Shown piece by piece: positions 18,809-26,404 of a stretch of 29,284 nt of DNA. The first letter of the stretch is position 1; each line of letters begins with the position of its first letter. Below the pieces are notes generated by a model, which saw only the letters and a program-made list of their open reading frames with translations, was not told where the DNA came from and searched no databases. The stretch is taken from assembly GCA_035504175.1 (NCBI GenBank), contig DATJSJ010000170.1, positions 1 through 29,284 on the forward strand. The letters run 5' to 3'. The position numbers and the translations under genes are program-made. This stretch comes from DATJSJ01 sp035504175 (lineage in GTDB: Bacteria > Pseudomonadota > Alphaproteobacteria > Acetobacterales > Acetobacteraceae).

Positions 18809-19127
18809 TCGGCCTCGCCGGGAGGTCGCCGGCGAGGCGCGGCCGGCCCGACCGGCGGCGATCTGCGGGTCTTCGGTGATCGCCTCCCTGCATGATACGG
18901 TGCGGCCAACAAGGAGATCCACCGCGCGGTGTCATCGACGCCGCGTCATGACGTTGACCTGCGACATCTCCACCGGCCCGCCGGATCCGGTTCGGGTCGG
19001 CGATGTCGGCCTGAAGTGGCTACGGCTGTTCTTTGCGCGAGCGAGCCTATCAGCCGGACCAATTTCGATCTGGCTGGCGTTGCTCTAAGACCTTGCCACA
19101 TCCGAGGTCGCAGATCGGAGAGGACGG
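18809..19127. other. 319-nt intergenic region between polA and cydA
   Basis: The first part holds the hairpin at 18812-18838. The rest should contain the cydA promoter and control sites. CGTCATGACG at 18944-18953 is a 10-bp palindrome, followed by TTGACC at 18954-18959 without a convincing -10. No FNR-type TTGAT-N4-ATCAA box is seen. A 70-residue open frame at 18876-19088 has no protein features I can support. A GAGAGGACGG ribosome site precedes cydA. Confidence 0.5.
18812..18838 (+). terminator. Hairpin after polA
   Basis: GCCTCGCCGG at 18812-18821 pairs perfectly with CCGGCGAGGC at 18829-18838 across a 7-nt loop, starting 4 nt after the polA stop. No T-run follows, so it is a probable rather than certain terminator. 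Confidence 0.55.
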
Positions 19128-20579
19128 ATGACGCCAAGCCTCGAGGCCGTGTTCCTGGCGCGGTGGCAGTTCGCCTTCACCATCGGCTTTCACATCGTGC
19201 TGCCGGCGCTGTCGATCGGGCTCGCGAGCTACCTCGCGGTGCTGGAAGGGTTGTGGCTGCGCACCGGCCGGCAGGTCTATCTCGACATCTACAATTACTG
19301 GCTCAAGATCTTCGCCATCGGCTTCGGCATGGGCGTGGTCTCCGGCCTGGTGATGGCGTACGAGTTCGGCACCAACTGGGGCGCCTTCGCGCGCGATGCC
19401 GGTGCGGTGGTCGGGCCGCTCATGGGCTACGAGGTGCTGACCGCGTTCTTCCTCGAGTCGGGCTTCCTCGGCATCATGCTGTTCGGCATGCAGCGCGTCG
19501 GCCGCGGGCTGCATTTCCTCGCGACCTGCCTCGTCGCACTCGGCACGCTGTTCTCGGCGTTCTGGATCCTGTCGGCCAATTCCTGGATGCAGACGCCGCA
19601 GGGCTTCGTGCGCACGCCGGACGGGCGGTTCCTGCCGCATGACTGGTGGGCGATCATCTTCAACCCGTCCTTCTTCTATCGCCTGCCGCACATGGTGATC
19701 GCCGCCTTCCTCAGCGTCGCCTTCCTGGTCGGCGCGGTGGGCGCGTTCCACCTGCTGCGCAACCGCGACAACGTCGCCGCGCGGATGATGTTCTCGATGG
19801 CGCTGTGGATGGCGGCGATCGTGGCACCGATCCAGATCCTCGTCGGCGACATGCACGGGCTCAACACGCTGCAATACCAGCCGGCGAAGATCGCGGCACT
19901 CGAGGGCGACTGGGTGCCGCACCGCTACGCCGAGGAGCTGATCTTCGGCCTGCCCAACATGAAGCAGGAGCGGACGGATTACGCCGTCGGCATTCCCTAT
20001 CTCGGCTCGCTGATCCTGACCCACAGCCTCGATGGCGAGGTGCCCGGGCTGAAGCAGTTCCCGCCGCAGGACCGCCCCTATTCGCCGCTGATCTTCTGGA
20101 CCTTCCGCGTCATGGTCGCACTCGGCTTCCTGATGGCGCTGGTCGGTTTCGTCAGCCTGTATCTCCGCTGGCAGAAGCGGCTGTACAGCGCGCGCTGGCT
20201 GCAGCGCATCGTGCTGGTGATGGCGCCGGCCGGCTTCATCGCGCTGCTCTGCGGCTGGGTGACCACCGAGGTCGGGCGCCAGCCGTACACGGTGTACGGC
20301 CTGATGCGCACCGCCGACAGCGCCTCGCCGATCTCGGTGCCGGGCGTCGCGACATCGCTCGCCGCCTTCGCGGTCGTGTATCTGATCGTGTTCGGCGCCG
20401 GATTCCTGTTCATAGGGCGGCTGATGGCGGCGGCACCCGCTCCGGGCGAAGCCGGACCGCCCAAAGGCGTGCCGGTGCGCACCGCGGGCATCACCCCGGC
20501 GCCGAGCCTGCATGAGACCCATCCCGAGCATCCGGCCCAGGTCGAGGGCGAAGCGCACGCAGGCGCACGCGGACCATGA
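19128..20579 (+). CDS. cydA: Cytochrome bd-type (CIO-like) quinol oxidase subunit I
   Basis: This 483-residue integral inner-membrane subunit carries the haems and oxidises quinol. Haem ligand candidates are His 22 (IGFHIVLP) and His 188 (RLPHMVIA); Glu 102 and Glu 110 (YEVLTAFFLESGFLGIMLFG in parts) are the conserved pocket acids. The quinol loop after NTLQYQPAKIAALEG is short, which places it in the cyanide-insensitive CioA-type subfamily rather than the long-loop E. coli form (522 residues). The GRQP signature reads GRQPYTVYG, with Tyr in place of the usual Trp. A hydrophilic Pro-rich tail ends the protein. The ATG at 19128 follows GAGAGGACGG. cydB follows after an unusually long 156-nt gap. 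cioA is the alternative symbol. Confidence 0.96.
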   Translation: MTPSLEAVFLARWQFAFTIGFHIVLPALSIGLASYLAVLEGLWLRTGRQVYLDIYNYWLKIFAIGFGMGVVSGLVMAYEFGTNWGAFARDAGAVVGPLMGYEVLTAFFLESGFLGIMLFGMQRVGRGLHFLATCLVALGTLFSAFWILSANSWMQTPQGFVRTPDGRFLPHDWWAIIFNPSFFYRLPHMVIAAFLSVAFLVGAVGAFHLLRNRDNVAARMMFSMALWMAAIVAPIQILVGDMHGLNTLQYQPAKIAALEGDWVPHRYAEELIFGLPNMKQERTDYAVGIPYLGSLILTHSLDGEVPGLKQFPPQDRPYSPLIFWTFRVMVALGFLMALVGFVSLYLRWQKRLYSARWLQRIVLVMAPAGFIALLCGWVTTEVGRQPYTVYGLMRTADSASPISVPGVATSLAAFAVVYLIVFGAGFLFIGRLMAAAPAPGEAGPPKGVPVRTAGITPAPSLHETHPEHPAQVEGEAHAGARGP

Positions 20580-20735
20580 GGCCACGGGCAGCGCCATCCG
20601 GTTCGGAGCGGCGGCATCTGTCACCGCCTGGCCTGGCCGTGCGCGGCCGGTCGGGCAGGCCCGCATCCGCCGTTGGCCGGCCGGCCGGCGGCGGAGCGGC
20701 ATCTTCCTAGAGGCGATCGGTCAGGAGAGCAGGCG

Positions 20736-21764
20736 ATGGAAGCGGCAACGGGTGCGGCGCATGTCCTGCCAATCATCTGGGCCGGGCTGATCGCCTTCGC
20801 GGTCCTCGCCTATGTCTGCCTGGACGGGTTCGATCTCGGCACCGGCATCCTCTTCCTGCTCGAGCACGAGGAGGAAGACCGCGACGTCATGGTCAACACC
20901 ATCGCGCCGGTCTGGGACGGTAACGAGACCTGGCTTGTTCTGGGCGGCGGCGGGCTTTTCGCCACGTTCCCGCTCGCCTACTCGGTGGTGATGCCGGCGG
21001 TCTATCCGCTGATCATCGGCATGCTGCTCGCCCTGGTGTTCCGTGGGGTCGCCTTCGAATTCCGCTTCCGCACCCGCAGCCGGGCCGGGCGCCTGGCCTG
21101 GGACGGGGCGTTCTGCGCCGGCTCGACGGTCGCGGCGCTGTGCCAGGGCATGGCGCTCGGGGCGCTGCTGCAGGGCGTGCAGGTGAAGAACGGCGTCTAC
21201 GCCGGCGGCTGGTACGACTGGCTGACCGGCTTCACCGTGCTCTGTGGGGTCGCGCTGGTCCTGGGCTACGCGCTGCTCGGCGCCACCTGGCTGATCTGGC
21301 GCACCGAGGGCAGCCTGCACCGGCGGTGCCGGCGGTACGCCAACACGCTCGGCATCGTCATGCTGGTGCTGATCGCAGTGGTCAGCCTGTGGACGCCGAT
21401 GCTCAACACCGAATTCCGCGACCGCTGGTTCGGCTGGCCCGGGATCCTCGCCACCAGCCCGGTGCCGATCCTGGTTGCGTTGCTGGCGTTCGCCTTCTGG
21501 CGCGGCCTGGCCTTGCGGCGCCATCTGACGCCGTTCCTCTGCGTGCTCGGCTGGTTCGCGCTGTGCTATGCCGGGCTCGGGATCAGCCTCTGGCCGATGA
21601 TGGTGCCGCCCTCAATCACCATCTGGCAGGCCGCGGCGCCGCCGGCGAGCCAGCTCTTCCTGCTGGTCGGCACGGCAGTCCTGATCCCGATCATCCTCGC
21701 CTATTCGGGGTTCGCCTACTACGTGTTCCGCGGCAAGGTGCAGGCCGGTGCGCATTACCATTGA
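20736..21764 (+). CDS. cydB: Cytochrome bd-type quinol oxidase subunit II
   Basis: This 342-residue membrane subunit pairs with CydA. Family marks are YVCLDGFDLGTGILF (28-40 region) and APVWDGNETWLVLGGGGLFATFP (58-79 region, in parts WDGNETWLV and GGLFATFP), then about eight further hydrophobic helices. The frame is open from 20673, but the ATG at 20736 is chosen because it gives the normal N-terminus before the first helix and has GGAGAGCAGG upstream. Its stop lies inside the DUF2474 microprotein gene (17-nt overlap), so translation of the two is probably coupled. No cydDC exporter genes are next to it. cioB is the alternative symbol. Confidence 0.96.
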   Translation: MEAATGAAHVLPIIWAGLIAFAVLAYVCLDGFDLGTGILFLLEHEEEDRDVMVNTIAPVWDGNETWLVLGGGGLFATFPLAYSVVMPAVYPLIIGMLLALVFRGVAFEFRFRTRSRAGRLAWDGAFCAGSTVAALCQGMALGALLQGVQVKNGVYAGGWYDWLTGFTVLCGVALVLGYALLGATWLIWRTEGSLHRRCRRYANTLGIVMLVLIAVVSLWTPMLNTEFRDRWFGWPGILATSPVPILVALLAFAFWRGLALRRHLTPFLCVLGWFALCYAGLGISLWPMMVPPSITIWQAAAPPASQLFLLVGTAVLIPIILAYSGFAYYVFRGKVQAGAHYH

Positions 21765-21894
21765 TCCCGGCGACGGCGATCGCCCGGCAGGAGGCCTGGG
21801 CCGCCGGTTGCTGTGGTTTGTGGGGCTTTATGCGGCGGGCGTGCTGGTCGTCAGCGCGGTGGCGCTGGGACTGCGTGCGGTGCTGCCAGGGTAG
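21748..21894 (+). CDS. DUF2474-type microprotein of the CIO operon
   Basis: This 48-residue single-pass membrane protein has a short Gly/Asp-rich N-terminus, then RRLLWFVGLYAAGVLVVS as the start of a helix spanning roughly residues 21-44, ending VLPG. DUF2474 proteins are tiny CydX-like partners encoded right after cydB/cioB in cyanide-insensitive-type operons, with exactly this basic-then-LLW pattern. The reading frame differs from cydB. The best start is GTG at 21748, inside the end of cydB, and no in-frame ATG precedes the helix. The role, stabilising the oxidase, is inferred by analogy with CydX. It is easily missed because of its length. Confidence 0.75.
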   Translation: MRITIDPGDGDRPAGGLGRRLLWFVGLYAAGVLVVSAVALGLRAVLPG

Positions 21895-21903
21895 AAAGGA
21901 AGA

Positions 21904-22021
21904 GGTTCTTTTTTGAAAAAAAGAACCAAAAAATTCGTTACTTTAGGGCGGAGTCCAGCACGCCCGCTCCCCGCCAAAACGAATGAAAGTCTTTTTGCTT
22001 CTTTTTCTACAGAAAAAGAAG
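21904..22021. repeat. AT-rich 118-bp composite inverted repeat between convergent genes
   Basis: The left hairpin is GGTTCTTTTTT (21904-21914) with AAAAAAGAACC (21917-21927). The right hairpin is CTTCTTTTTC (21998-22007) with GAAAAAGAAG (22012-22021), loop TACA. Between them ATTCGTT (21933-21939) is inverse to AACGAAT (21978-21984), and GGCGG (21947-21951) to CCGCC (21971-21975), so the entire block is roughly symmetric. It sits between the DUF2474 stop (21894) and the XRE stop (22051), and its hairpins with A/T runs can terminate both transcripts. It is strikingly AT-rich compared with the flanks. Confidence 0.7.
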
Positions 22022-22050
22022 TCCTTTCTTCCCTTCCTCCCGCCTCCGCC

Positions 22051-22551
22051 TCAGGAACTAGGCTCGTGCGCCGCCTGTGCCGCCAGGGCGCGGGCCATCT
22101 GGCTCAGCGCCTCCTGGTGCTTCTCGTTGTCGATCGCCGCGAAATTGCGCGCGAGTTCGAGGCACATGCGTTGCCGCGGCGTCATCTCGATCGACGGCCC
22201 GTCGCTCGCCAGTCCCTCGAAGAACCAGGAGACCGGCACGCTCAGCACCTGCGCGATTTCGTACAGCCGCCCGGCGGAGATGCGGTTCAGCCCGCGCTCG
22301 TATTTATGCGCCTGCTGGTAGGTCACGCCGATCATTTGCGCGAGCTGCTGCTGCGACAGCCCGAGCATGATGCGACGCTCGCGGATGCGGGCGCCGACAT
22401 GTCGGTCGGCAAGGCTGGCGCGGGCGGTCTTGCCGTCCTCTCGCTCCTCGCCGGGCTCGGCCGCGCCGACCGCTTCCGGCTCAGGAACGCCGTCCTCGTC
22501 CGCCACGGACGACGCGCTCCGGGCGGCAAGGTCCTGCGTCATGCCTGGCAC
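22051..22551 (-). CDS. XRE-family transcriptional regulator (PraR-like)
   Basis: The product has 166 residues: an acidic, low-complexity N-terminus (1-48), then a Cro/C1-type helix-turn-helix at about 52-112. That domain contains VGARIRERRIMLGLSQQQLA, MIGVTYQQAHKYERGLNRIS and LYEIAQVLSVPVSWFFEG. The pattern matches the alphaproteobacterial PraR/SinR-like group, in which the recognition helix is followed by YExGxNRIS. A short C-terminal helix ends the protein. The start is GTG at 22551, which has GGAGGG 9-10 nt upstream; ATG at 22542 is too far from that site. It lies 108 nt downstream of phaR on the same strand, and the gap contains the dyad at 22633-22649. Targets are unknown. Confidence 0.87.
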   Translation of the reverse strand: MPGMTQDLAARSASSVADEDGVPEPEAVGAAEPGEEREDGKTARASLADRHVGARIRERRIMLGLSQQQLAQMIGVTYQQAHKYERGLNRISAGRLYEIAQVLSVPVSWFFEGLASDGPSIEMTPRQRMCLELARNFAAIDNEKHQEALSQMARALAAQAAHEPSS

Positions 22552-22632
22552 GTGCGACTCCCTCCGCTATCCCAGCCGCCCTCCTTACACCCGGGCGGCG
22601 CTGCTTGGTATGCCGCTCTCCCCGAGCGCGCA

Positions 22633-22649
22633 CAATTTTCTGTCAATTG
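22633..22649 (-). promoter_or_regulatory. CAATT-N7-AATTG dyad with a TTGACA box upstream of the XRE gene
   Basis: CAATT at 22633-22637 is inverse to AATTG at 22645-22649, and the right half is itself the palindrome CAATTG. On the minus strand, TTGACA occupies 22646-22641, a consensus -35 pointing toward the XRE gene, though no good -10 is seen 17 nt on. It is 82-98 nt upstream of the GTG start. This is a candidate promoter-operator, possibly for autoregulation. Confidence 0.4.
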
Positions 22650-22659
22650 AACTCCTGGT

Positions 22660-23349
22660 TCAGCCGCCCGCGGCGTTACGCGCCCCGCGCGACCGCGGCG
22701 GAGCGGCCGGCTCGGTCGCCGCCTCGCCCGAGGCGGGCTTGGGTGCACGCGCTTCCGCGAGTTCCTGGTTCAGCCGGCGCACCTCGGCGCGCAGCAGCTC
22801 GATCTCCTCCGCCGTCGGATCGGCCTCGGAGACCGCTGTCTCCGACTCGTCCGCGCCGCGTTCCGGCGGGCGATAGAATGGGCTGAACAGCGACATGGCG
22901 CGCTCCAGCATGGCCATGTTCTGGCGCCCGACCTCCTCCATGCCCGGGAAGGGGAAGAAATTCCCCATCGTCTGCTGCAGCGCCGCACGCATCTGCTGCT
23001 GCTGGCGGGCGAAATTGGTCATGGCCTGCTCGAGGTAGCGCGGTACCAAGGTCTGCAGGCTGTCGCCGTAGAAGCCGATGAGCTGGCGCAGGAAGCCGGT
23101 CGGCAGCAGCGCGCGGCCTTTGCCCTCTTCCTCGACGATGATCTGGGTCAATACGGTGCGGGTGATATCGTCGCCGGTCTTGGCGTCGTAGACGACGAAA
23201 TCGCGCCCGGCGCGGATCATGTCGGCCAGGTTGTCCAGCGTGATGTAGCTGGAGCTCTCCGTGTTGTAGAGGCGGCGATTGGCATATTTCTTCACCACCA
23301 CCGGCGGCGGCCCGGAGGGAACCGCTTCGTTGCGTTCGGTCTGCGACAT
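22660..23349 (-). CDS. phaR: Polyhydroxyalkanoate synthesis repressor PhaR
   Basis: This 229-residue regulator binds DNA and PHA granules, releasing phasin and synthesis genes when polymer accumulates. The N-terminal DNA-binding domain begins VVVKKYANRRLYNTESSSYI, the diagnostic PhaR motif (about residues 17-36), followed by TLDNLADMIRAGRDFVVYDA and DDITRTVLTQII. The PHB-accumulation domain (FLRQLIGFYGDSLQTLVPRYLEQAM) follows, then a Gln-rich stretch and a C-terminal coiled coil near 180-205. The frame is open to 23400, but the ATG at 23349 gives the usual N-terminus and has GGTGGG upstream. It diverges from the coiled-coil/PhaC-like pair across a 219-nt control region. Confidence 0.96.
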   Translation of the reverse strand: MSQTERNEAVPSGPPPVVVKKYANRRLYNTESSSYITLDNLADMIRAGRDFVVYDAKTGDDITRTVLTQIIVEEEGKGRALLPTGFLRQLIGFYGDSLQTLVPRYLEQAMTNFARQQQQMRAALQQTMGNFFPFPGMEEVGRQNMAMLERAMSLFSPFYRPPERGADESETAVSEADPTAEEIELLRAEVRRLNQELAEARAPKPASGEAATEPAAPPRSRGARNAAGG

Positions 23350-23568
23350 CTGCTGCCCACCCGCTGTGCTGGTATCGACTGTAACACGCAGGTGCAGCAT
23401 TGGGCAGGGTTCGGATGGCCAATATCGCAGTTGCGGGAACCCGGACCCCGCATGGTCGTAAGCGGGCGATTGCCGCGCCGCGATCGTCGCCGGGAGATTG
23501 CGCGGTCCGGTGGCAGAAGGCCGGAGGCGCGCCTATGGTCCGCACCGGGAGAGGCACGAGGATGAGCG

Positions 23569-23934
23569 ATGACAAAGGGGCCGCGGGAGCCGCCCGATCA
23601 GCGCCCGCCCTCGCCGGACCGGGTGGCGCAGGACTGGATCACGCTCTGGGAGAGCGAGCTCGCGGCACTGGCCACCGACCGGGAGGCGCAGGAGGTGATG
23701 CTGCGCCTGGTCGGGCTCTGGGCCAAGACCGCACGCACCGCCGTCGCGGCGATGACGCCGGCCGGCCACGGGGCAGCGGGTGACGGACCGGCCGGACGCG
23801 CCCGGTCCGCTGCATCGTCGGGGACCGCGTCCGCTCCTGTTGCATCTGATGCTGGCGTCGCTGCGATCGGGCGGCTGGAACGGCGAATTGCCGAGCTCGA
23901 GCGCCGGCTGGCCGAGCTGGAACGCCGCGACTGA
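23569..23934 (+). CDS. Short coiled-coil protein, possible PhaE-like partner of the downstream PhaC-like protein
   Basis: The 121-residue product has an N-terminal helical domain (about 18-62) beginning VAQDWITLWESELAALATDR and ending LVGLWAKTARTAVAAM. An Ala/Gly/Ser linker and a strict heptad coiled coil (99-120, IGRLERRIAELERRLAELER) follow. A short acidic helical domain ending in a coiled coil recalls PhaE and phasin-like subunits, but no family is certain. The ATG at 23569 is preceded by GAGG. Its last 155 nt overlap the start of the PhaC-like gene in another frame, so the two are tightly linked. The product is probably cytosolic or granule-associated if the PHA link is right. Confidence 0.62.
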   Translation: MTKGPREPPDQRPPSPDRVAQDWITLWESELAALATDREAQEVMLRLVGLWAKTARTAVAAMTPAGHGAAGDGPAGRARSAASSGTASAPVASDAGVAAIGRLERRIAELERRLAELERRD

Positions 23935-24934
23935 GCCGCCGGACGCGGCCGCGCCGGCCGACCTGCTGGCCGGCATCGCGGCCTATCGCCGCCATCCCTA
24001 CGTCCGCGACCTGCCCGATCCGCCGGCGATCTGGCACGAGGGGCCGACCCGGCTGCTCGACTATGCCGCCGGCTCGGACGGCCCCCCGGTCCTGTTCGTG
24101 CCGAGCCTGGTGAACCGCGCCTATGTGCTCGATCTCGCCCCCGGCCGCTCGATGATGCGCTTCCTGGCGGGCGAAGGCGTGCGGTCGCTGCTGCTCGACT
24201 GGGGCTGGCCGGGCGAGGTGGAGCGGCGCTTCACGCTCACCGACTATATTGCCGGGCGGCTGGAGCGCGCGGTCGCGGCGCAGGGCCGGCCCGTGGTTCT
24301 GGCCGGGTATTGCATGGGCGGGCTGCTGGCGCTGGCGGCGGCGCAACGCCGCCCCGAGCTGGTGCGCGGCCTTGCCCTGCTCGCGACACCGTGGGATTTC
24401 CACGCTCCCGATCCGGGACAGGCCGAGACGCTGTCGCGCGCGGCGCTGCTGCTGGAGCCGGCCTTCGCCGCCAGCGGCAGCATGCCGATTGACGCGCTGC
24501 AGGCGATGTTCGCGCTGCTCGATCCGGACGGCATCGCCGGCAAGTACCGCACCTTCGGCGAGGCGCGGCAGGACACCGAGCGGGCGCGCATGTTCGTGGC
24601 CCTCGAGGATTGGCTGAACGACGGCGTGCCGCTCGCCGCCGGTGTCGCGCGCGAGTGCCTGGTCGGCTGGTATGGCGAGAACGGGCCGATGCGGGGCGCC
24701 TGGCGCGTCGCCGGGCTGCCGGTTGAGCCGCGGGCGCTGCGCCTGCCCGCCTTCGTCGCCATCCCCGGCCGCGACCGCATCGTCCCGCCGGAGAGCGCCC
24801 GCCCGCTCGGCACGCTGATCGAGGCGGCGGCGGTGCACGAGCCGCATGCCGGCCATATCGGCATGGCGGCGGGTTCGGGCGCCGAGGCGGCGCTGTGGCG
24901 GCCGCTGCTGGAGTGGTTGCGCGCCCTGCCTTGA
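23780..24934 (+). CDS. PhaC-like poly(3-hydroxyalkanoate) synthase / alpha-beta hydrolase
   Basis: The product has 384 residues and an alpha/beta-hydrolase fold of the PHA-synthase type. The nucleophile box is GYCMGG with Cys 178, not the Ser of lipases. Asp 332 (IPGRDRIVP) and His 359 (HAGHIGMAAG) complete the triad. Cys-to-Asp (154) and Asp-to-His (27) spacings resemble class III synthases, and so does the short length. LFVPSLVNRAYVLDL, LLLDWGWPG and LEDWLND are further PhaC-like blocks. The start is GTG at 23780, inside the preceding gene; the N-terminal GPRPLLLHLMLASL suits family members. A polymerase role is probable but hydrolase or depolymerase activity is not excluded. phaA follows after 289 nt. 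Confidence 0.8.
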   Translation: MTDRPDAPGPLHRRGPRPLLLHLMLASLRSGGWNGELPSSSAGWPSWNAATEPPDAAAPADLLAGIAAYRRHPYVRDLPDPPAIWHEGPTRLLDYAAGSDGPPVLFVPSLVNRAYVLDLAPGRSMMRFLAGEGVRSLLLDWGWPGEVERRFTLTDYIAGRLERAVAAQGRPVVLAGYCMGGLLALAAAQRRPELVRGLALLATPWDFHAPDPGQAETLSRAALLLEPAFAASGSMPIDALQAMFALLDPDGIAGKYRTFGEARQDTERARMFVALEDWLNDGVPLAAGVARECLVGWYGENGPMRGAWRVAGLPVEPRALRLPAFVAIPGRDRIVPPESARPLGTLIEAAAVHEPHAGHIGMAAGSGAEAALWRPLLEWLRALP

Positions 24935-25223
24935 CTGCCGTGGCCTGATCCATCGCGGCCGGCGGTGCGCCTGCCGCACCGCGAATGCGTGCCAGCCCCG
25001 CGCCGCGCGGCCTTTCGCAACCGCACGCGATCGCGCATCTCTGGACGGCCTGCCGGACCGGGATCGTTCTGCAGGTGCAAAGCGAACCCGGTCTAGCCCG
25101 TTGTTTCGGCCCATGTTTCACGCCTGCGGTGATTTCGCCGCCGGCGATCATGGTCTAGGGTCGCGCAGGCACGCGGCAGATGCGCGGCCGGGCGCCGCGA
25201 TCCGGAACTGAGGAGAGACAGGC

Positions 25224-26396
25224 ATGGACGACATCGTCATCGTCGCCGCTTCCCGCACCCCGGTGGGCAGCTTCAACGGCGCGCTCGGCACGCTGCCGGC
25301 CCACGCGCTCGGCACCATCGCGCTGACCGCGGCGATGGAGCACGCGAAGCTCGCGCCGGAAGAAGTGGACGAGGTGATCCTCGGCCAGGTGCTGACCGCG
25401 GCGCAGGGGCAGAACCCGGCACGCCAGGCCGCCGTCGCGGCCGGCATTCCCAAGGACAAGACCGCGTTCGGCATCAACCAGGTCTGCGGCTCCGGCCTGC
25501 GCGCCGTCGCACTGGCGGCGCAGCAGATCAGGACCGGCGAGAGCGCCATCCTGCTCGCCGGCGGTCAGGAGAGCATGAGCCAGTCGACCCACGCGGCCTA
25601 TCTGCGCAGCGGCGTCAAGATGGGCGATCTCAACCTGATCGACACGATGATCAAGGACGGGCTGTGGGACGCGTTCAACGGCTACCACATGGGCACGACC
25701 GCCGAGAACGTCGCCAAGCAGTACCAGATCACGCGCGAGGAGCAGGACGCGCTCGCACTGGCCTCGCAGCAGAAGGCTTCGGCGGCGCAGAAGGAAGGCC
25801 GCTTCCGCGCCGAGATCGCACCGGTCACCGTGAAGGGCCGCAAGGGCGACGTGGTGGTGGATCAGGACGAGTACATCCGCCACGATTCCAACGCGGAGAG
25901 CATGGCGAAGCTGCGTCCGGCCTTTTCCAAGGACGGCACCGTGACGGCGGGCAATGCCAGCGGCATCAATGACGGCGCCGCGGTGCTGGTGGTGATGTCG
26001 GGGGCCGAGGCGGCGAAGCGCGGCCTGACGCCGCTGGCGCGCATCGCCTCGTTCGCGACCGCCGGCGTCGATCCGTCGCTGATGGGCACGGGTCCGATCC
26101 CGTCCAGCCGCAAGGCCCTGGAGCGCGCCGGCTGGCGCATCGGCGATCTCGATCTGATCGAGGCGAACGAGGCGTTCGCGGCGCAGGCCTGCGCGGTGAA
26201 CAAGGATCTCGGTCTCGATCCCACGAAAGTGAACGTCAATGGCGGCGCGATCGCGATCGGCCATCCGATCGGTGCGTCCGGCGCCCGCGTGCTGACGACG
26301 CTGCTGCATGAGATGCAGCGGCGCAACGCCAAGAAGGGCTTGGCAACCCTGTGCATCGGCGGCGGCATGGGTGTCGCCATGTGCGTCGAGCGCTGA
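25224..26396 (+). CDS. phaA: Acetyl-CoA C-acetyltransferase (beta-ketothiolase)
   Basis: This 390-residue biosynthetic thiolase condenses two acetyl-CoA to acetoacetyl-CoA. The acylated Cys 88 is in NQVCGSGLRAV, His 347 in GGAIAIGHPIGASGAR and Cys 377 in CIGGGMGVAMC. These lie one residue before the Zoogloea ramigera PhaA positions 89, 348 and 378. NEAFAAQ and GNASGINDGAA are further family marks, and the length is standard. The ATG at 25224 follows GAGGAGA. A PHA role is inferred from the PhaR and PhaC-like genes nearby; atoB-type ketone or amino-acid metabolism is the alternative. No phaB follows: the next gene is a sugar epimerase. Confidence 0.95.
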   Translation: MDDIVIVAASRTPVGSFNGALGTLPAHALGTIALTAAMEHAKLAPEEVDEVILGQVLTAAQGQNPARQAAVAAGIPKDKTAFGINQVCGSGLRAVALAAQQIRTGESAILLAGGQESMSQSTHAAYLRSGVKMGDLNLIDTMIKDGLWDAFNGYHMGTTAENVAKQYQITREEQDALALASQQKASAAQKEGRFRAEIAPVTVKGRKGDVVVDQDEYIRHDSNAESMAKLRPAFSKDGTVTAGNASGINDGAAVLVVMSGAEAAKRGLTPLARIASFATAGVDPSLMGTGPIPSSRKALERAGWRIGDLDLIEANEAFAAQACAVNKDLGLDPTKVNVNGGAIAIGHPIGASGARVLTTLLHEMQRRNAKKGLATLCIGGGMGVAMCVER

Positions 26397-26404
26397 CCCG
26401 GCGC

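Noticed and set aside
18876..19088. A 70-residue frame in the polA-cydA gap.
   Set aside because: It has no ribosome site, signal or family features, and lies where the cydA control region is expected.
20576..20710. A 44-codon frame whose ATG overlaps the cydA stop (ATGA), between cydA and cydB.
   Set aside because: The product is low-complexity Arg/Gly/Pro/Ala with no membrane helix or family features; it is likely chance.
23388..25079. GCAGGTGCA present both upstream of phaR (23388-23396) and upstream of phaA (25071-25079), a possible PhaR site.
   Set aside because: The same nonamer also occurs inside leuS (near 4043) and polA (near 18654), so sharing it is weak evidence in this composition.
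25114..25122. TGTTTCACG, the left half of a parS site.
   Set aside because: The right half (TGAAACA) is absent; the sequence continues CCTGCGG, so it is not a ParB site by consensus.
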